64,000 nt of DNA from Veillonella parvula (GTDB lineage Bacteria; Bacillota; Negativicutes; Veillonellales; Veillonellaceae), in NCBI RefSeq assembly GCF_902810435.1, contig NZ_LR778174.1:1351501-1415500 (forward strand). Reading direction: 5' to 3'. Below are positions 44,218 to 53,516 of this stretch, in pieces (positions within the stretch are counted from its first letter, which is position 1; every line of letters starts with the position of its first letter). The notes under the pieces were generated by a model. That model ran no database searches. It saw nothing but the letters and a program-made list of their open reading frames with translations, and was not told the DNA's origin. The translations under genes and the position numbers were made by a program.

Positions 44218-46137
44218 TTATTCAGATAGACGTTCCCACTTCTTATACAAGGATTCCAACTCTGTCTGAGTCTCTTCGATTTGTGTGGAAATTTTGGACA
44301 TTTCATCTAAATCTTGTTGTACTACAGGATTAGCTAATTGCACCTCATACATCTTCATCGTCGCCTCTAAACGAGCAATTTCAGCTTCTACCTCAGCCAA
44401 TTGTTTTTCTACCATATAAGCATTCGGCTTCTTCTGATTTTCCTCCGTAGTTTCTGATACTGAAAGCATTGACTCATTAATAGGAGTAGCTTTACTATCA
44501 CGCTTACTGCTATCAGAGTTTTTCTCATTAGCCAATGCTAATAAATCTTCTTGCTCTTTCAGCTTTTCCTTATAGTATGAATAATTACCGAGATACTCTG
44601 TAATTTTACCTTCATCTAGAATTACTGTTTTTGTAGAAACTTGATCCAAGAAGTATCTATCATGAGAAATAATAAAACAAGTCCCTTCAAATTGTTGCAA
44701 TGCTTCCTCTACAATTTCTCGTGTAGGAATATCTAAATGGTTTGTCGGTTCGTCTAAAATTAGAAAATTATCTCCTTGAAGAAATAATTTAAGCAAAGCT
44801 AAACGAGCGCGCTCACCACCAGATAATTCACCTACTAGCTTAAATACATCGTCCCCTTTAAACAGGAAAGCCCCCAGCACATTACGAGCCTTATCCTCGC
44901 TGTAGTTAAAGTGATTCATGATCTCTTCCACTACCTGCCAAGAATCATGCAATTCTTCGTGTTCTTGTGAGAAGTAACCCACTTGTACGCGATTGCCAAT
45001 ATCCACATGACCAACTTCAGGGAATAGTTCTCCTACAATGGTTTTCACCAGTGTAGACTTACCCGCGCCATTAGGTCCAATAAGCGCTACTGATTCACCT
45101 CGTCGAACAACTAGAGAGATATCATCAATAATGCGACTTTCACCATATCCGACAGATAAGTGATCTAAGACTAAAACCTTATCAGCACTCATCGCAGCAG
45201 GAGGAAAAGAAAATTGTAAATGATGTGAAGTAACAGGTGCCTCTAGCCGCTCTAATCGATTTAGTTGAGACTGACGGCCACGAGCCATTTTAGACTTGAT
45301 ACCAGCGCGGTATTTATCTATATAAGCCTCTGTTTTCTTAATATACTCCTGCTGTTTTTCATAGGCCACCATATCAGCCTTTAAACGTTCATCACGTTGT
45401 TGAATATAGCGACTATAGTTACCACGATAGGTTGTAGCCTTGTGATTATCTAACTCCACAACACCTGTGACGATACGATCTAGAAAATATCTATCATGGC
45501 TGACAATAAGAATACCACCTTGATAGGCAGATAAGTACCCCTCTAACCACTCCAGCATATCCATATCTAAATGGTTAGTCGGTTCGTCTAAGAATAAAAA
45601 ATCAGGACTACGTACTAACGCTTTAGCTAAATTGATACGCGTTTTTTGACCACCTGAAAAAGCATTAGCCGGCTTATCTAAGTCATCATCAGTAAAACCA
45701 AGACCATAGACTATGCGCTTTGTCTTTTGCTCGTAGTCATAACCACCTAGCCATTCTAGACGATTCTGTAAATAATCTAAGCGTTGTAAATCCGATTCGC
45801 TAGCCTTTTCGGTTTCCAAGCGACTAGTGAGCTCTTTTAATTGTTTTTCCAATGCATGAACATCAGCCCAAGCCTTTTCGATTTCCGTAGCAAGGCTATC
45901 ATCTCCAAGATTTACATCTTGTTGTAAATAGCCAATACTAGCAACAGGCGACTTGACTACATTACCTTCATCCAGCTCTTCATAGCCTAATATGCACTTT
46001 AACAAGGTAGATTTCCCAGCCCCATTAGGGCCTACCAATGCGAGTCGATCCCCTTCTTTTATCTCAAAAGACACATTGGAAAATACTTGGCGCACTCCAA
46101 ATGATTTTCCAAGGTCTATCATTCGAATGCGTTCCAT
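44218..46137 (-). CDS. ABC-F family ATP-binding protein (Uup/YdiF-like)
   Basis: A 639-residue soluble protein with two ABC domains: first Walker A GPNGAGKSTLLKC and signature FSGGQKTRINLAKAL, second Walker A GPNGAGKSTLVKT and signature LSGGERARLALLKL, joined by the ABC-F linker (residues ~240-310), and ending in a C-terminal coiled coil after a polar stretch (residues ~530-639). No membrane segments. ABC-F proteins act on the ribosome; which subgroup role (translation factor or antibiotic protection) is unknown here. Confidence 0.93.
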   Translation of the reverse strand: MERIRMIDLGKSFGVRQVFSNVSFEIKEGDRLALVGPNGAGKSTLLKCILGYEELDEGNVVKSPVASIGYLQQDVNLGDDSLATEIEKAWADVHALEKQLKELTSRLETEKASESDLQRLDYLQNRLEWLGGYDYEQKTKRIVYGLGFTDDDLDKPANAFSGGQKTRINLAKALVRSPDFLFLDEPTNHLDMDMLEWLEGYLSAYQGGILIVSHDRYFLDRIVTGVVELDNHKATTYRGNYSRYIQQRDERLKADMVAYEKQQEYIKKTEAYIDKYRAGIKSKMARGRQSQLNRLERLEAPVTSHHLQFSFPPAAMSADKVLVLDHLSVGYGESRIIDDISLVVRRGESVALIGPNGAGKSTLVKTIVGELFPEVGHVDIGNRVQVGYFSQEHEELHDSWQVVEEIMNHFNYSEDKARNVLGAFLFKGDDVFKLVGELSGGERARLALLKLFLQGDNFLILDEPTNHLDIPTREIVEEALQQFEGTCFIISHDRYFLDQVSTKTVILDEGKITEYLGNYSYYKEKLKEQEDLLALANEKNSDSSKRDSKATPINESMLSVSETTEENQKKPNAYMVEKQLAEVEAEIARLEATMKMYEVQLANPVVQQDLDEMSKISTQIEETQTELESLYKKWERLSE

Positions 46138-46164
46138 TCACAACCTCCTAATCATTTACTCTTC

Positions 46165-46173
46165 ATTATACCA
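46165..46173 (-). promoter_or_regulatory. Candidate extended -10 of the ABC-F gene
   Basis: Minus strand TGGTATAAT, a perfect TGnTATAAT, overlapping the end of the secretin gene and about 30 nt upstream of the ABC-F ATG. Confidence 0.5.
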
Positions 46174-47488
46174 CAGTTGCCCTCACTAACATTAACATTT
46201 CTATAGAATCTTTTGTTTTTCGACTATGACGGAATAATTTTCCTAACAAAGGGATATCTCCCAAAATAGGTATTTTTTGTATTTGATGTTGATCTCGATT
46301 ATCCATGAGTCCACCAATAACTAGCACTTCTCCTGGTTGTAATCGTACTCTTGTATGTGCTTGACGTGTGCTTATTTTGTAGGCTTTCATTTCAGATACC
46401 ATAATAGGTGTACTCACTTCTGCATGTATTTTAGCATCTACACCACCATCAGCAGTAATAATAGGAGTATAATTCAACTTAATGCCCACCTCTTCATAAC
46501 GAGTAGAACGCTTTCGTTCTCCATTCACTTCCGATTCTTCTATAACTGGTATTCTTTCACCTATCAAGATATGTGCAGTCTCACCATTGAGAGCCATGAT
46601 AGATGGCTTTGCAATTAGAACGGCTTTACCTGAGCTTTCCATAAGACTTAGTTCTGGTTTTACAAAAAACTTATAGGCCTCTCCAGTCGGAGTTTTGCCA
46701 AAGGTAACAGCACCATAGGAATGTGTTTTATCTTCTCCATGGCCGGTCAAGCTAAGCCAAGACCATCTAAATCCTTGTTCCTTAGCATAGGATTGTTCCA
46801 TAGCAATGATGGTAGCTTCTAATTGCACTTGTTTTGGTTCCTTGTCGATAGCACGTACTAAGGTTTCTACACGTCGCTTTTCTCCACTCGTCAAATGCAT
46901 AATTACTTCGTTTTGTTCTGAAAGCACTGCCATTTTATCGTTTTTTACCACTGTGCCTACCACATTTTTCAAAGACTCAGCCGGCAAATGTTCAGGTGAT
47001 ATAACATATAGCTCTCTTTTTTCAAGTGTTTCATCATCAGAATCAATAAGAAGGGTATTATGCTCCTTCGATACGGAAAAATGATATAACTTACCTAATT
47101 CACTAATAATTGCTTCTGGTGATTCTCCCTTTACAGTGGCCGTAATACTCCCTTTTAACGACTCTACACCAATTACGGATATACCATAACTACGACAAAT
47201 GCCTAAGACGGTCTCCTTTAAGGATGCATTGCGTACAGAAATCGTTATGAGTTCGTTCCCAACCTTTTTTTCATTTTTATCTACTTCACTACTATTTACG
47301 ATAGTTTCAGAACTACTAGCAGTTATTCTATCATTTCTATTAGTACCTATCCTATCAGTACTATTAGCAAATACCATGAAGGGAGTTACAAGCATTACGA
47401 CCATCCATAAGCTTATTTGCAATATAACTGTCACTATAATCTTATCTATACATTTTAGACCTATAAAGCTTAATCGATTTTTAGCCAC
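46166..47488 (-). CDS. Secretin (PulD/PilQ family) of a type II/IV pilus-like system
   Basis: A 440-residue protein with an N-terminal hydrophobic export signal (about residues 15-42), a small N-domain (ITISVRNASLKETVLGICRSYG, STN/N0-like), a short N1-like domain and the C-terminal secretin barrel: VQLEATIIAMEQ, VLIAKPSIMALNGETAHILIGERIPV, VRLQPGEVLVIGGLMDN and IPILGDIPLLGKLFRHS. It is shorter than typical PilQ/GspD. It would form a multimeric outer-membrane channel for pili, secretion or DNA uptake. The start is GTG 47488 after GGAGG; it overlaps the upstream PilP-like gene by 19 nt. Confidence 0.92.
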   Translation of the reverse strand: MAKNRLSFIGLKCIDKIIVTVILQISLWMVVMLVTPFMVFANSTDRIGTNRNDRITASSSETIVNSSEVDKNEKKVGNELITISVRNASLKETVLGICRSYGISVIGVESLKGSITATVKGESPEAIISELGKLYHFSVSKEHNTLLIDSDDETLEKRELYVISPEHLPAESLKNVVGTVVKNDKMAVLSEQNEVIMHLTSGEKRRVETLVRAIDKEPKQVQLEATIIAMEQSYAKEQGFRWSWLSLTGHGEDKTHSYGAVTFGKTPTGEAYKFFVKPELSLMESSGKAVLIAKPSIMALNGETAHILIGERIPVIEESEVNGERKRSTRYEEVGIKLNYTPIITADGGVDAKIHAEVSTPIMVSEMKAYKISTRQAHTRVRLQPGEVLVIGGLMDNRDQHQIQKIPILGDIPLLGKLFRHSRKTKDSIEMLMLVRATVV

Positions 47489-48318
47489 CGTGATGAACCT
47501 CCTTCAATAATTTCTACACCACTTGCAGTTATCTTAGATACTGATATTTCTTTCCACACACTTCCTATACTAACCATTTGTTCCTCTGTACCTTTTCGTA
47601 AAATAGCAATATTCTGTTGTCCCTCAATAATACCTATAAGCTCTATGGGATGTTGTTTGATAGGATTACTTATAGAAGGTTGTATACTAGATTCAACTCG
47701 TCTAGCACTAATATCTTTAGCTTTTAATTCAATATAATTACCACTATGCTTTTTATTATTTCTTATTTGTTGATATTTTTCATTTCTACGACTTTCATCT
47801 ACCTTTTTCTCAAAAGTCTTCATTGAATCATCTGACTCATGTAAATCATTATTTATATCAACGAAATTGCCATTACTATCTTTAGTTATCTTATTCTGAC
47901 CAAGTAATTCATCTATAGGAATATCTTTAAAAACCTCTCGCCAAGGATTTGCTCGCTCAACACCGGTAATATCATATAATAATCGTCCATGAACATCGCT
48001 TTTTACCTCTCTATCCTTTACATTTTTTATATCACTTTCATCTTTAAAATAGTTCTTTCCTTTCCCATTTCTATTATCATGTGTTGTTTCTTTTGATAAT
48101 TTTTCTGAGCCTCGTTCAATTTGATTAGCATCTCTACCATTAGATTGATCTAAACTAATATGAACATTTTCCTCCTCATGTGGATAAAAAATACCAATGC
48201 CTAAAAGGGCAACCGTAATGATAAAGAAAATACCAAGTGCAAACTTATAGTGGCGCATAATAAAATGCTGCTTATCAATCCACATTTTCATACGTTCTAT
48301 ATAGTCTTGTAAGTTCAT
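47470..48318 (-). CDS. Inner-membrane PilP/GspC-like protein paired with the secretin
   Basis: A 282-residue protein: a short cytoplasmic N-terminus, one membrane segment (FALGIFFIITVALLGIGIFY, about residues 27-46), a long polar, Asn/Lys-rich linker, and a C-terminal domain HPIELIGIIEGQQNIAILRKG...SIGSVWKEISVSKITASGVEII with the HR-domain look of GspC/PilP. Those proteins connect the inner-membrane platform to the secretin. The 19-nt overlap with the secretin supports this. Family assignment rests on pattern and context. Confidence 0.7.
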   Translation of the reverse strand: MNLQDYIERMKMWIDKQHFIMRHYKFALGIFFIITVALLGIGIFYPHEEENVHISLDQSNGRDANQIERGSEKLSKETTHDNRNGKGKNYFKDESDIKNVKDREVKSDVHGRLLYDITGVERANPWREVFKDIPIDELLGQNKITKDSNGNFVDINNDLHESDDSMKTFEKKVDESRRNEKYQQIRNNKKHSGNYIELKAKDISARRVESSIQPSISNPIKQHPIELIGIIEGQQNIAILRKGTEEQMVSIGSVWKEISVSKITASGVEIIEGGSSRWLKID

Positions 48319-48363
48319 AATCCACCTCCTGCTGACATATTCTAGGAGGCTCTTTTAAAATCC

Positions 48364-48411
48364 TACAAAAAAATGACTCTACCAGTCACCAAGGTGACTA
48401 ATAGAGTCATT
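48364..48411 (-). terminator. Terminator after galE
   Basis: Minus strand stem AATGACTCTA / TAGAGTCATT with an inner AGTCACC / GGTGACT stem, followed by TTTTTTT; about 33 nt after the galE stop. Confidence 0.9.
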
Positions 48412-48443
48412 CATTATATTGACAAATCAAAACAATTTGTTCT

Positions 48444-49433
48444 TTATTTACTATTAAATCCATCTGGATGAGAGGTATGCCAATGCCATGCATCTTTGAT
48501 AACATCAGCAACATTACTAAATTTAGGATCCCAACCAAGTAAATTTTTGATTTTTTCAGAGGAAGCAATTAATGTTCCTGGATCACCAGCACGGCGATCA
48601 CCATATTGAACAGGAATATCGATACCCGTAACCTCTTTTGCAGTCTCGATGATTTCCTTTACAGAGAATCCATTACCACTACCAAGATTAAATACTTGAG
48701 ATTCTCCGCCTTTACGCAAGTAGTCCATAGCCAATACGTGAGCAGCTGCTAAATCATTGACATGAATATAGTCGCGTACACATGTGCCATCAGCTGTATC
48801 ATAATCAGTCCCAAATACAGTTATATGCTCTCTTTTACCGCGAGCCGCATCTAACACAAGTGGAATCAAATGAGTTTCAGGATGATGGTCTTCTCCAATC
48901 ATACCAGACGGATCCGCACCGGCCGCATTGAAATAACGCAACGCAACATATGTAGAACCATAAATCGAACTATAATCAGATAACATTTTTTCTATCATCA
49001 ATTTAGTGCGACCATATACATTTGTTGGTTGTAGCTGAGCATCCTCACAAATAGGAACTACCTTAGGCTCACCATACACAGCAGCCGTACTAGAAAATAC
49101 AAAATGCTTTATACCTGCGGTACGAGCAGACTCAATAAGGTGATAAGAACCAACTACATTATTTTCATAATAAATAGCTGGATTTTGCATGGATTCACCA
49201 ACTTGTGAGTGAGCAGCAAAATGCATTACACCTAGGATGTTATGTTCTTTCATAATACCTACTAGTTTAGGATCAGCAATATCCATATTGTAGAACTTTA
49301 CCCCCTCAGGAATAGATTCTACATGCCCACGAGATAAATTATCTACAATAATTGGTGTATATCCTGCTTGTTGTAAAGCACGTACAGTATGACTCCCAAT
49401 ATAACCAGCACCACCTGTTACTAAAATATTCAT
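48444..49433 (-). CDS. galE: UDP-glucose 4-epimerase
   Basis: A 329-residue extended SDR: TGGAGYIGSHTVRAL, HFAAHSQVGESM, catalytic Tyr/Lys in NVYGRTKLMIE, RYFNAAGADP and GDRRAGDP, all GalE-typical. It interconverts UDP-glucose and UDP-galactose for envelope glycans. It follows pgi by 9 nt and is likely cotranscribed with it. Confidence 0.95.
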   Translation of the reverse strand: MNILVTGGAGYIGSHTVRALQQAGYTPIIVDNLSRGHVESIPEGVKFYNMDIADPKLVGIMKEHNILGVMHFAAHSQVGESMQNPAIYYENNVVGSYHLIESARTAGIKHFVFSSTAAVYGEPKVVPICEDAQLQPTNVYGRTKLMIEKMLSDYSSIYGSTYVALRYFNAAGADPSGMIGEDHHPETHLIPLVLDAARGKREHITVFGTDYDTADGTCVRDYIHVNDLAAAHVLAMDYLRKGGESQVFNLGSGNGFSVKEIIETAKEVTGIDIPVQYGDRRAGDPGTLIASSEKIKNLLGWDPKFSNVADVIKDAWHWHTSHPDGFNSK

Positions 49434-49442
49434 AGTTCCCCC

Positions 49443-50879
49443 TCATGAATTATGTACTTCCTTTGCTCGAGCCAATTTGGGTCCGATGAGACGCTTATAA
49501 ACCTCTACCCCTGGTTGATCAAAAGCATCAACGCCCGCAAAAATGGACTCAAAATAAACGGCCCAACAATGCATAAACATAATTTCTCCTAAATGGAATG
49601 CGTTTAATGTTGGTACAGTTATAGTCATGTTAAAACGATTGTCACTAGACAAGGCTTCTCTATTAGCATCTAAAGCAATGTTTAAAATATCACAAATGCC
49701 TACATCAGATAGAGAGTGTAAGCATTCATATTGACTATAAGAATCTGGAACAATGAGATTATGTTTCCAATCCTTAACCTTAATAAATTGAACTACCTTA
49801 TTTAGGCGCCCCTCTTGATGCTCTTGAACTTGAGCATGCATATCCATAGTACCTACTGCAGCAACTGGCGTACGGCCATATGGTAGACAAGTATTACTCA
49901 TTTTTCCAAGAGACTCTGATAAGAGCTGCACATACCAATCAGATAATGAGTGGAGTGCTTCACTATAAGGCATAAACACCTCTATAATACGACCATATCG
50001 TTCAGATGCAATATATTTCAATAATGCACTTAAAAGGCCTGGATTTTTAAAAATGTCTTCTTCTTGACATGCTGCATCCATAGATGCAGCACCAGCTAAG
50101 AATCCTTCAATATCAAATCCTACAAGAGCGGCTGTTACAAAACCAACTTCTGTAAATACAGAGAAACGACCACCTACACCATAAGGAATGCTATAGGTCT
50201 TCCAATTATTTTCTATCGCCATAGATCGTAAAATTGTAGGATGTTCATCATCAGATACATCTGTAACAGCTATCACTTCGTAGTTAATATTACGATCTTG
50301 TAAAGCCTTCTCCAAAATCATGAAGTTAGCCATTGGTTCAATGGTAGATCCAGACTTAGAATTAATAACGAGCATCACCTTATAATCAGGACCTTTTTTC
50401 TGAGCTTGACACTCTAACGTACGAATTAGCCCTACTAAGTAATCACCATCCACATTAAAGCCTGCAAAGTACATCCTAGGATAGCCGTCACGTTCCTCTG
50501 CACTGTAGTTATTCCAAAACGCTCCACACTGCACATCAAAAATAACTTTGCTCCCCAAATAGGAGCCCCCAATACCTACGGATACAACTGTATCAATATT
50601 ATGGCGTGCGTAGTCACGTAATTCGTAAAGCCGCTCTAACATATCTGGTGTATTGATACCATCTTCTGAAATATATGGAAGTTGGTAAAACAACACAGGT
50701 TCAGGTAAACCATCTTTAGAAACATGACCTTCTTCGAAGCCTGTAGAACGCAAAATATTTGTATGACGCCATACATTTTGTATAGCCCGTTCAAAATTAT
50801 TCACATCACGTTCTTGTATGCAACTTTCATTATATATATTAGCATAATCTAACTCAAAACCTGATTGTAATCGCAACAT
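49443..50879 (-). CDS. pgi: Glucose-6-phosphate isomerase
   Basis: A 478-residue enzyme for glucose-6-P/fructose-6-P interconversion: VGIGGSYLGSKVIFD, VINSKSGSTIEP, GGRFSVFTEVGF and the C-terminal QPGVEVYKRLIG with the active-site His/Lys segments. The ATG at 50879 is correctly spaced from GAAGGAG; the TTG just before it is not needed. In an organism of this kind it most likely supplies hexose phosphate for envelope synthesis by gluconeogenesis. Confidence 0.95.
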   Translation of the reverse strand: MLRLQSGFELDYANIYNESCIQERDVNNFERAIQNVWRHTNILRSTGFEEGHVSKDGLPEPVLFYQLPYISEDGINTPDMLERLYELRDYARHNIDTVVSVGIGGSYLGSKVIFDVQCGAFWNNYSAEERDGYPRMYFAGFNVDGDYLVGLIRTLECQAQKKGPDYKVMLVINSKSGSTIEPMANFMILEKALQDRNINYEVIAVTDVSDDEHPTILRSMAIENNWKTYSIPYGVGGRFSVFTEVGFVTAALVGFDIEGFLAGAASMDAACQEEDIFKNPGLLSALLKYIASERYGRIIEVFMPYSEALHSLSDWYVQLLSESLGKMSNTCLPYGRTPVAAVGTMDMHAQVQEHQEGRLNKVVQFIKVKDWKHNLIVPDSYSQYECLHSLSDVGICDILNIALDANREALSSDNRFNMTITVPTLNAFHLGEIMFMHCWAVYFESIFAGVDAFDQPGVEVYKRLIGPKLARAKEVHNS

Positions 50880-50921
50880 CAAATATCTCCTTCACTGACA
50901 TTTTATGTACAATATTCTTTT

Positions 50922-50930
50922 ATTATACCA
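50922..50930 (-). promoter_or_regulatory. Candidate pgi-galE promoter inside an inverted repeat
   Basis: Minus strand TGGTATAAT, a perfect extended -10, lies within the perfect inverted repeat ATTCTTTTAT / ATAAAAGAAT at 50914-50939. The leader would be about 35 nt. The repeat might also act as an operator or as a weak terminator of the upstream gene. Confidence 0.5.
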
Positions 50931-50962
50931 TAAAAGAATGAATAAAATATTAGTTTATACAA

Positions 50963-51241
50963 TCATTTTACCCACAAGCCATAACCGAATCCAACCGCAT
51001 ATACAGACCAAAGTAATGCAAAAGGAATGGCTAATTTAAATTTAATTTTTAATGTCTTATGACGCCATAGGACCATGCCTAATAAAGCACCAACACCCCC
51101 AAAGGCAAACGCTAAAAATAATAATGTAAACTCTGAAATTCGATCATATCCATTAATGGCACATAATTTATCATATCCATACAGACTAAATACGATAAGA
51201 TTCCAAATACCTACGGTCACCCAAAATTGCGTATCACTCAT
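50963..51241 (-). CDS. DUF1294 family small membrane protein
   Basis: A 92-residue protein with three hydrophobic segments and the DUF1294 pattern SLYGYDKLCAINGYDRISE and FAFGGVGALLGMVLWRHKTLKIKF. Function unknown. It lies between the epimerase gene and pgi. Confidence 0.85.
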   Translation of the reverse strand: MSDTQFWVTVGIWNLIVFSLYGYDKLCAINGYDRISEFTLLFLAFAFGGVGALLGMVLWRHKTLKIKFKLAIPFALLWSVYAVGFGYGLWVK

Positions 51242-51261
51242 ATCCCCAAACCTTATTTTTC

Positions 51262-52185
51262 TTACTTATGATGAGCTTTAAAGTATTCTAATGTCTTTTG
51301 TAAGCCGTCCTCTAATGTTGTAGTAGCAGTAAAGCCAAAATCACGTTCAGCTTTCACATTACTTAAGCGCGAATGTTTAATATCTCCTATACGCTCATCT
51401 TCATAATAAACCATAAAATCTGTCCCGCTAATAGTCCGGAATCGCGTAATCAACTCATTCACAGATGTTCCCTTATTGGTAGATATATTATAAATACCTG
51501 TGCATTGACCATTCCCCATAGCCTTAATGTTAGCATCTACCACATCATCTACATAAATGAAATCTCTAGTTTGCTCACCATCACCAAATACAGTTAATGG
51601 TTGCCCTTCGACAATCAAGCGGTTGAAAATACTGATAACACCACCTTCACCACCATCACCTTGACGTGGTCCATATACATTAGCATATCTAAAGCATACT
51701 GTATTTAATCCAAAAGCTTCATGATAAATTCGCAAGTAGCCTTCTGCAGTAAGCTTTGTTAAGCCGTAAAAAGACGAAGGCATACCACTCAAGTCTTCAG
51801 TCAATGGCAATACTGCCAAGTCGCCATATACAGCAGCTGATGAAGGCATTAAAAATTGTTCAACATTCACTTTACGACAAGCATCGAGAACATTAATAAG
51901 CCCTATTAGATTTACATCACAGTCATAACTTGGGTTCTCCATAGAGGATTGTACCATTGTTTGCGCCGCTTCATGGAAAACAATAGACGGCTTAAACTCT
52001 TCAAATACAGATAGTAATTTTGGATCTCGTACATCCATCTCAATAAATTGAGCATCTTCATGTACAAAGGAGCGCATACCTGTAGATAAATTATCTATAA
52101 CGAGTACATCGTGACCTAATTCAATTAATCTATCAACTAAATGGGAACCAATAAATCCGGCCCCACCAGTAACACATATATTCAT
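51262..52185 (-). CDS. UDP-sugar epimerase, GalE-like (second copy)
   Basis: A 307-residue extended SDR: TGGAGFIGSHLVDRL, HEAAQTMVQSSMENP, catalytic SSFYGLTKLTAEG and RYANVYGPRQGDGGEGGV. This GALE-like subgroup acts on UDP-glucose, UDP-GlcNAc or related sugars; only the general class is certain. The ATG at 52185 after GGGAGGG is preferred to upstream in-frame codons. Confidence 0.88.
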   Translation of the reverse strand: MNICVTGGAGFIGSHLVDRLIELGHDVLVIDNLSTGMRSFVHEDAQFIEMDVRDPKLLSVFEEFKPSIVFHEAAQTMVQSSMENPSYDCDVNLIGLINVLDACRKVNVEQFLMPSSAAVYGDLAVLPLTEDLSGMPSSFYGLTKLTAEGYLRIYHEAFGLNTVCFRYANVYGPRQGDGGEGGVISIFNRLIVEGQPLTVFGDGEQTRDFIYVDDVVDANIKAMGNGQCTGIYNISTNKGTSVNELITRFRTISGTDFMVYYEDERIGDIKHSRLSNVKAERDFGFTATTTLEDGLQKTLEYFKAHHK

Positions 52186-52207
52186 AGCGCCCTCCCTTCT
52201 AACATCA

Positions 52208-52933
52208 TTAAATACCTGCACCTTGTTTTGCTAGTGCATCAGCCATTTCATTATATGTATCGCCCGTATGAGCAGCCACCTTGTGAAAGTAAACTCGCAC
52301 ACGATTTTTTATAGAATCATAAAATGCTGAGTACTCTTGGGTTAGCTCATTATTACGTTTCCATCCCTTAGTAGCCCACATTTCTATGCCCATATAATCA
52401 TAGTAAAGTGAACATTCAGAAATCCCATTATCAACGGCGTATTTCATAACATGCATAGCAGCCAACAACTCGCCAGCTACATTCCAAAACGATGTATATC
52501 GTTTATCAGTAGAGGAAAAAGAAAAAGTTTTCCTCTTGCCATTCAAAAAGATAACCCCACCTGCCCCAACAGTATTGGTCTCTTTATTATAACTACCATC
52601 GATATACGCAACCATATAGTTTGGAGTAGTAAAATCTGGTTTCACAACATTTGCTGATACTTTACTTTGAATACTAGAACTAGAAACTATAGGCCTAGAA
52701 TTTTTAGATTTAAACTTCACTTCTTGTGGCAATTTAAGTTCACTCTTTTTAGCGCTCATAAAATCACTTAAAGACAAACCTGAATTCTCTACAAAAGCAC
52801 GTGCTTCTACTTCTGTCGAAAATGATTTGTAGATAGCACCACCATAGCCCTTTACTTGTTTCTCACAGTCAGACCATGTAGTATAAACTCCTGGTACACG
52901 ACCCTGACGAACAGCATAAAACTTTTTTGCCAT
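52208..52933 (-). CDS. Ribonuclease H with N-terminal viroplasmin/RNase H1-type binding domain
   Basis: A 241-residue protein. Residues 1-45 form the hybrid-binding domain (FYAVRQGRVPGVYTTWSDCEKQVKGY...YKSF). The catalytic RNase H domain begins about residue 107 with YIDGSYN (first Asp), AGELLAAMHVM (Glu), YYDYMGIEMW (Asp) and HTGDTYNEMADALAK (Asp). It cleaves the RNA strand of RNA:DNA hybrids. Confidence 0.92.
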   Translation of the reverse strand: MAKKFYAVRQGRVPGVYTTWSDCEKQVKGYGGAIYKSFSTEVEARAFVENSGLSLSDFMSAKKSELKLPQEVKFKSKNSRPIVSSSSIQSKVSANVVKPDFTTPNYMVAYIDGSYNKETNTVGAGGVIFLNGKRKTFSFSSTDKRYTSFWNVAGELLAAMHVMKYAVDNGISECSLYYDYMGIEMWATKGWKRNNELTQEYSAFYDSIKNRVRVYFHKVAAHTGDTYNEMADALAKQGAGI

Positions 52934-52943
52934 ACGCCCCCCC

Positions 52944-53435
52944 TTAATGGTCCATTGTCAGTTCAACAAATTCAGCATTTACAACAGATGCCAAATCCTT
53001 TGGATTTACCTTCATTTGCATACCGCGTAAACCTGCGCTTACATATACAAACTTTTGGGGTTCCATAGTAGCATCAAAATAGGTAGGGAATGCTTTTTTC
53101 ATGCCTACTGGAGAACATCCACCGCGCAAATAACCTGTAATACCTAACAAATCCTTAACATGAACAAGCTCTACAGACTTATTATGACTAACACGTGCTG
53201 CCTGTTTCATATCTAACTCTTCAGCCACAGGAATACAGAATACTACATATCCAATTTTGTCACCTTTGCCAACTAATGTTTTAAAGACTTGTTTCTCATC
53301 GAGTTTTAATGCTTCTACTACATGAAGGCCAGCAGCACGCTCTTCAGACCACTCATATTCGCTAATACTATAAGGTATCTTATGAGTATCTAAAATACGT
53401 AATGAGTTTGTTTTTTTATGTTTCTCTTTACTCAT
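52944..53435 (-). CDS. ybaK: YbaK/EbsC-type aminoacyl-tRNA deacylase (Cys-tRNA(Pro) deacylase)
   Basis: A 163-residue protein: HKIPYSISEYE, VFKTLVGKGD, VAEELDMKQAAR, LLGITGYLRGGCSPVGMKK and FVYVSAGLRGMQMKVNP, the YbaK pattern with the conserved Lys and GGxSPxG motif. It edits mischarged tRNA. Of several starts, ATG 53435 is best placed after GGAGG. Confidence 0.92.
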   Translation of the reverse strand: MSKEKHKKTNSLRILDTHKIPYSISEYEWSEERAAGLHVVEALKLDEKQVFKTLVGKGDKIGYVVFCIPVAEELDMKQAARVSHNKSVELVHVKDLLGITGYLRGGCSPVGMKKAFPTYFDATMEPQKFVYVSAGLRGMQMKVNPKDLASVVNAEFVELTMDH

Positions 53436-53516
53436 CATAACCTCCATATACTAGCATAGCAAATAAATTTAATCATTACATAATATATTTCTATAGACAA
53501 ATATAATTTTTCATTA

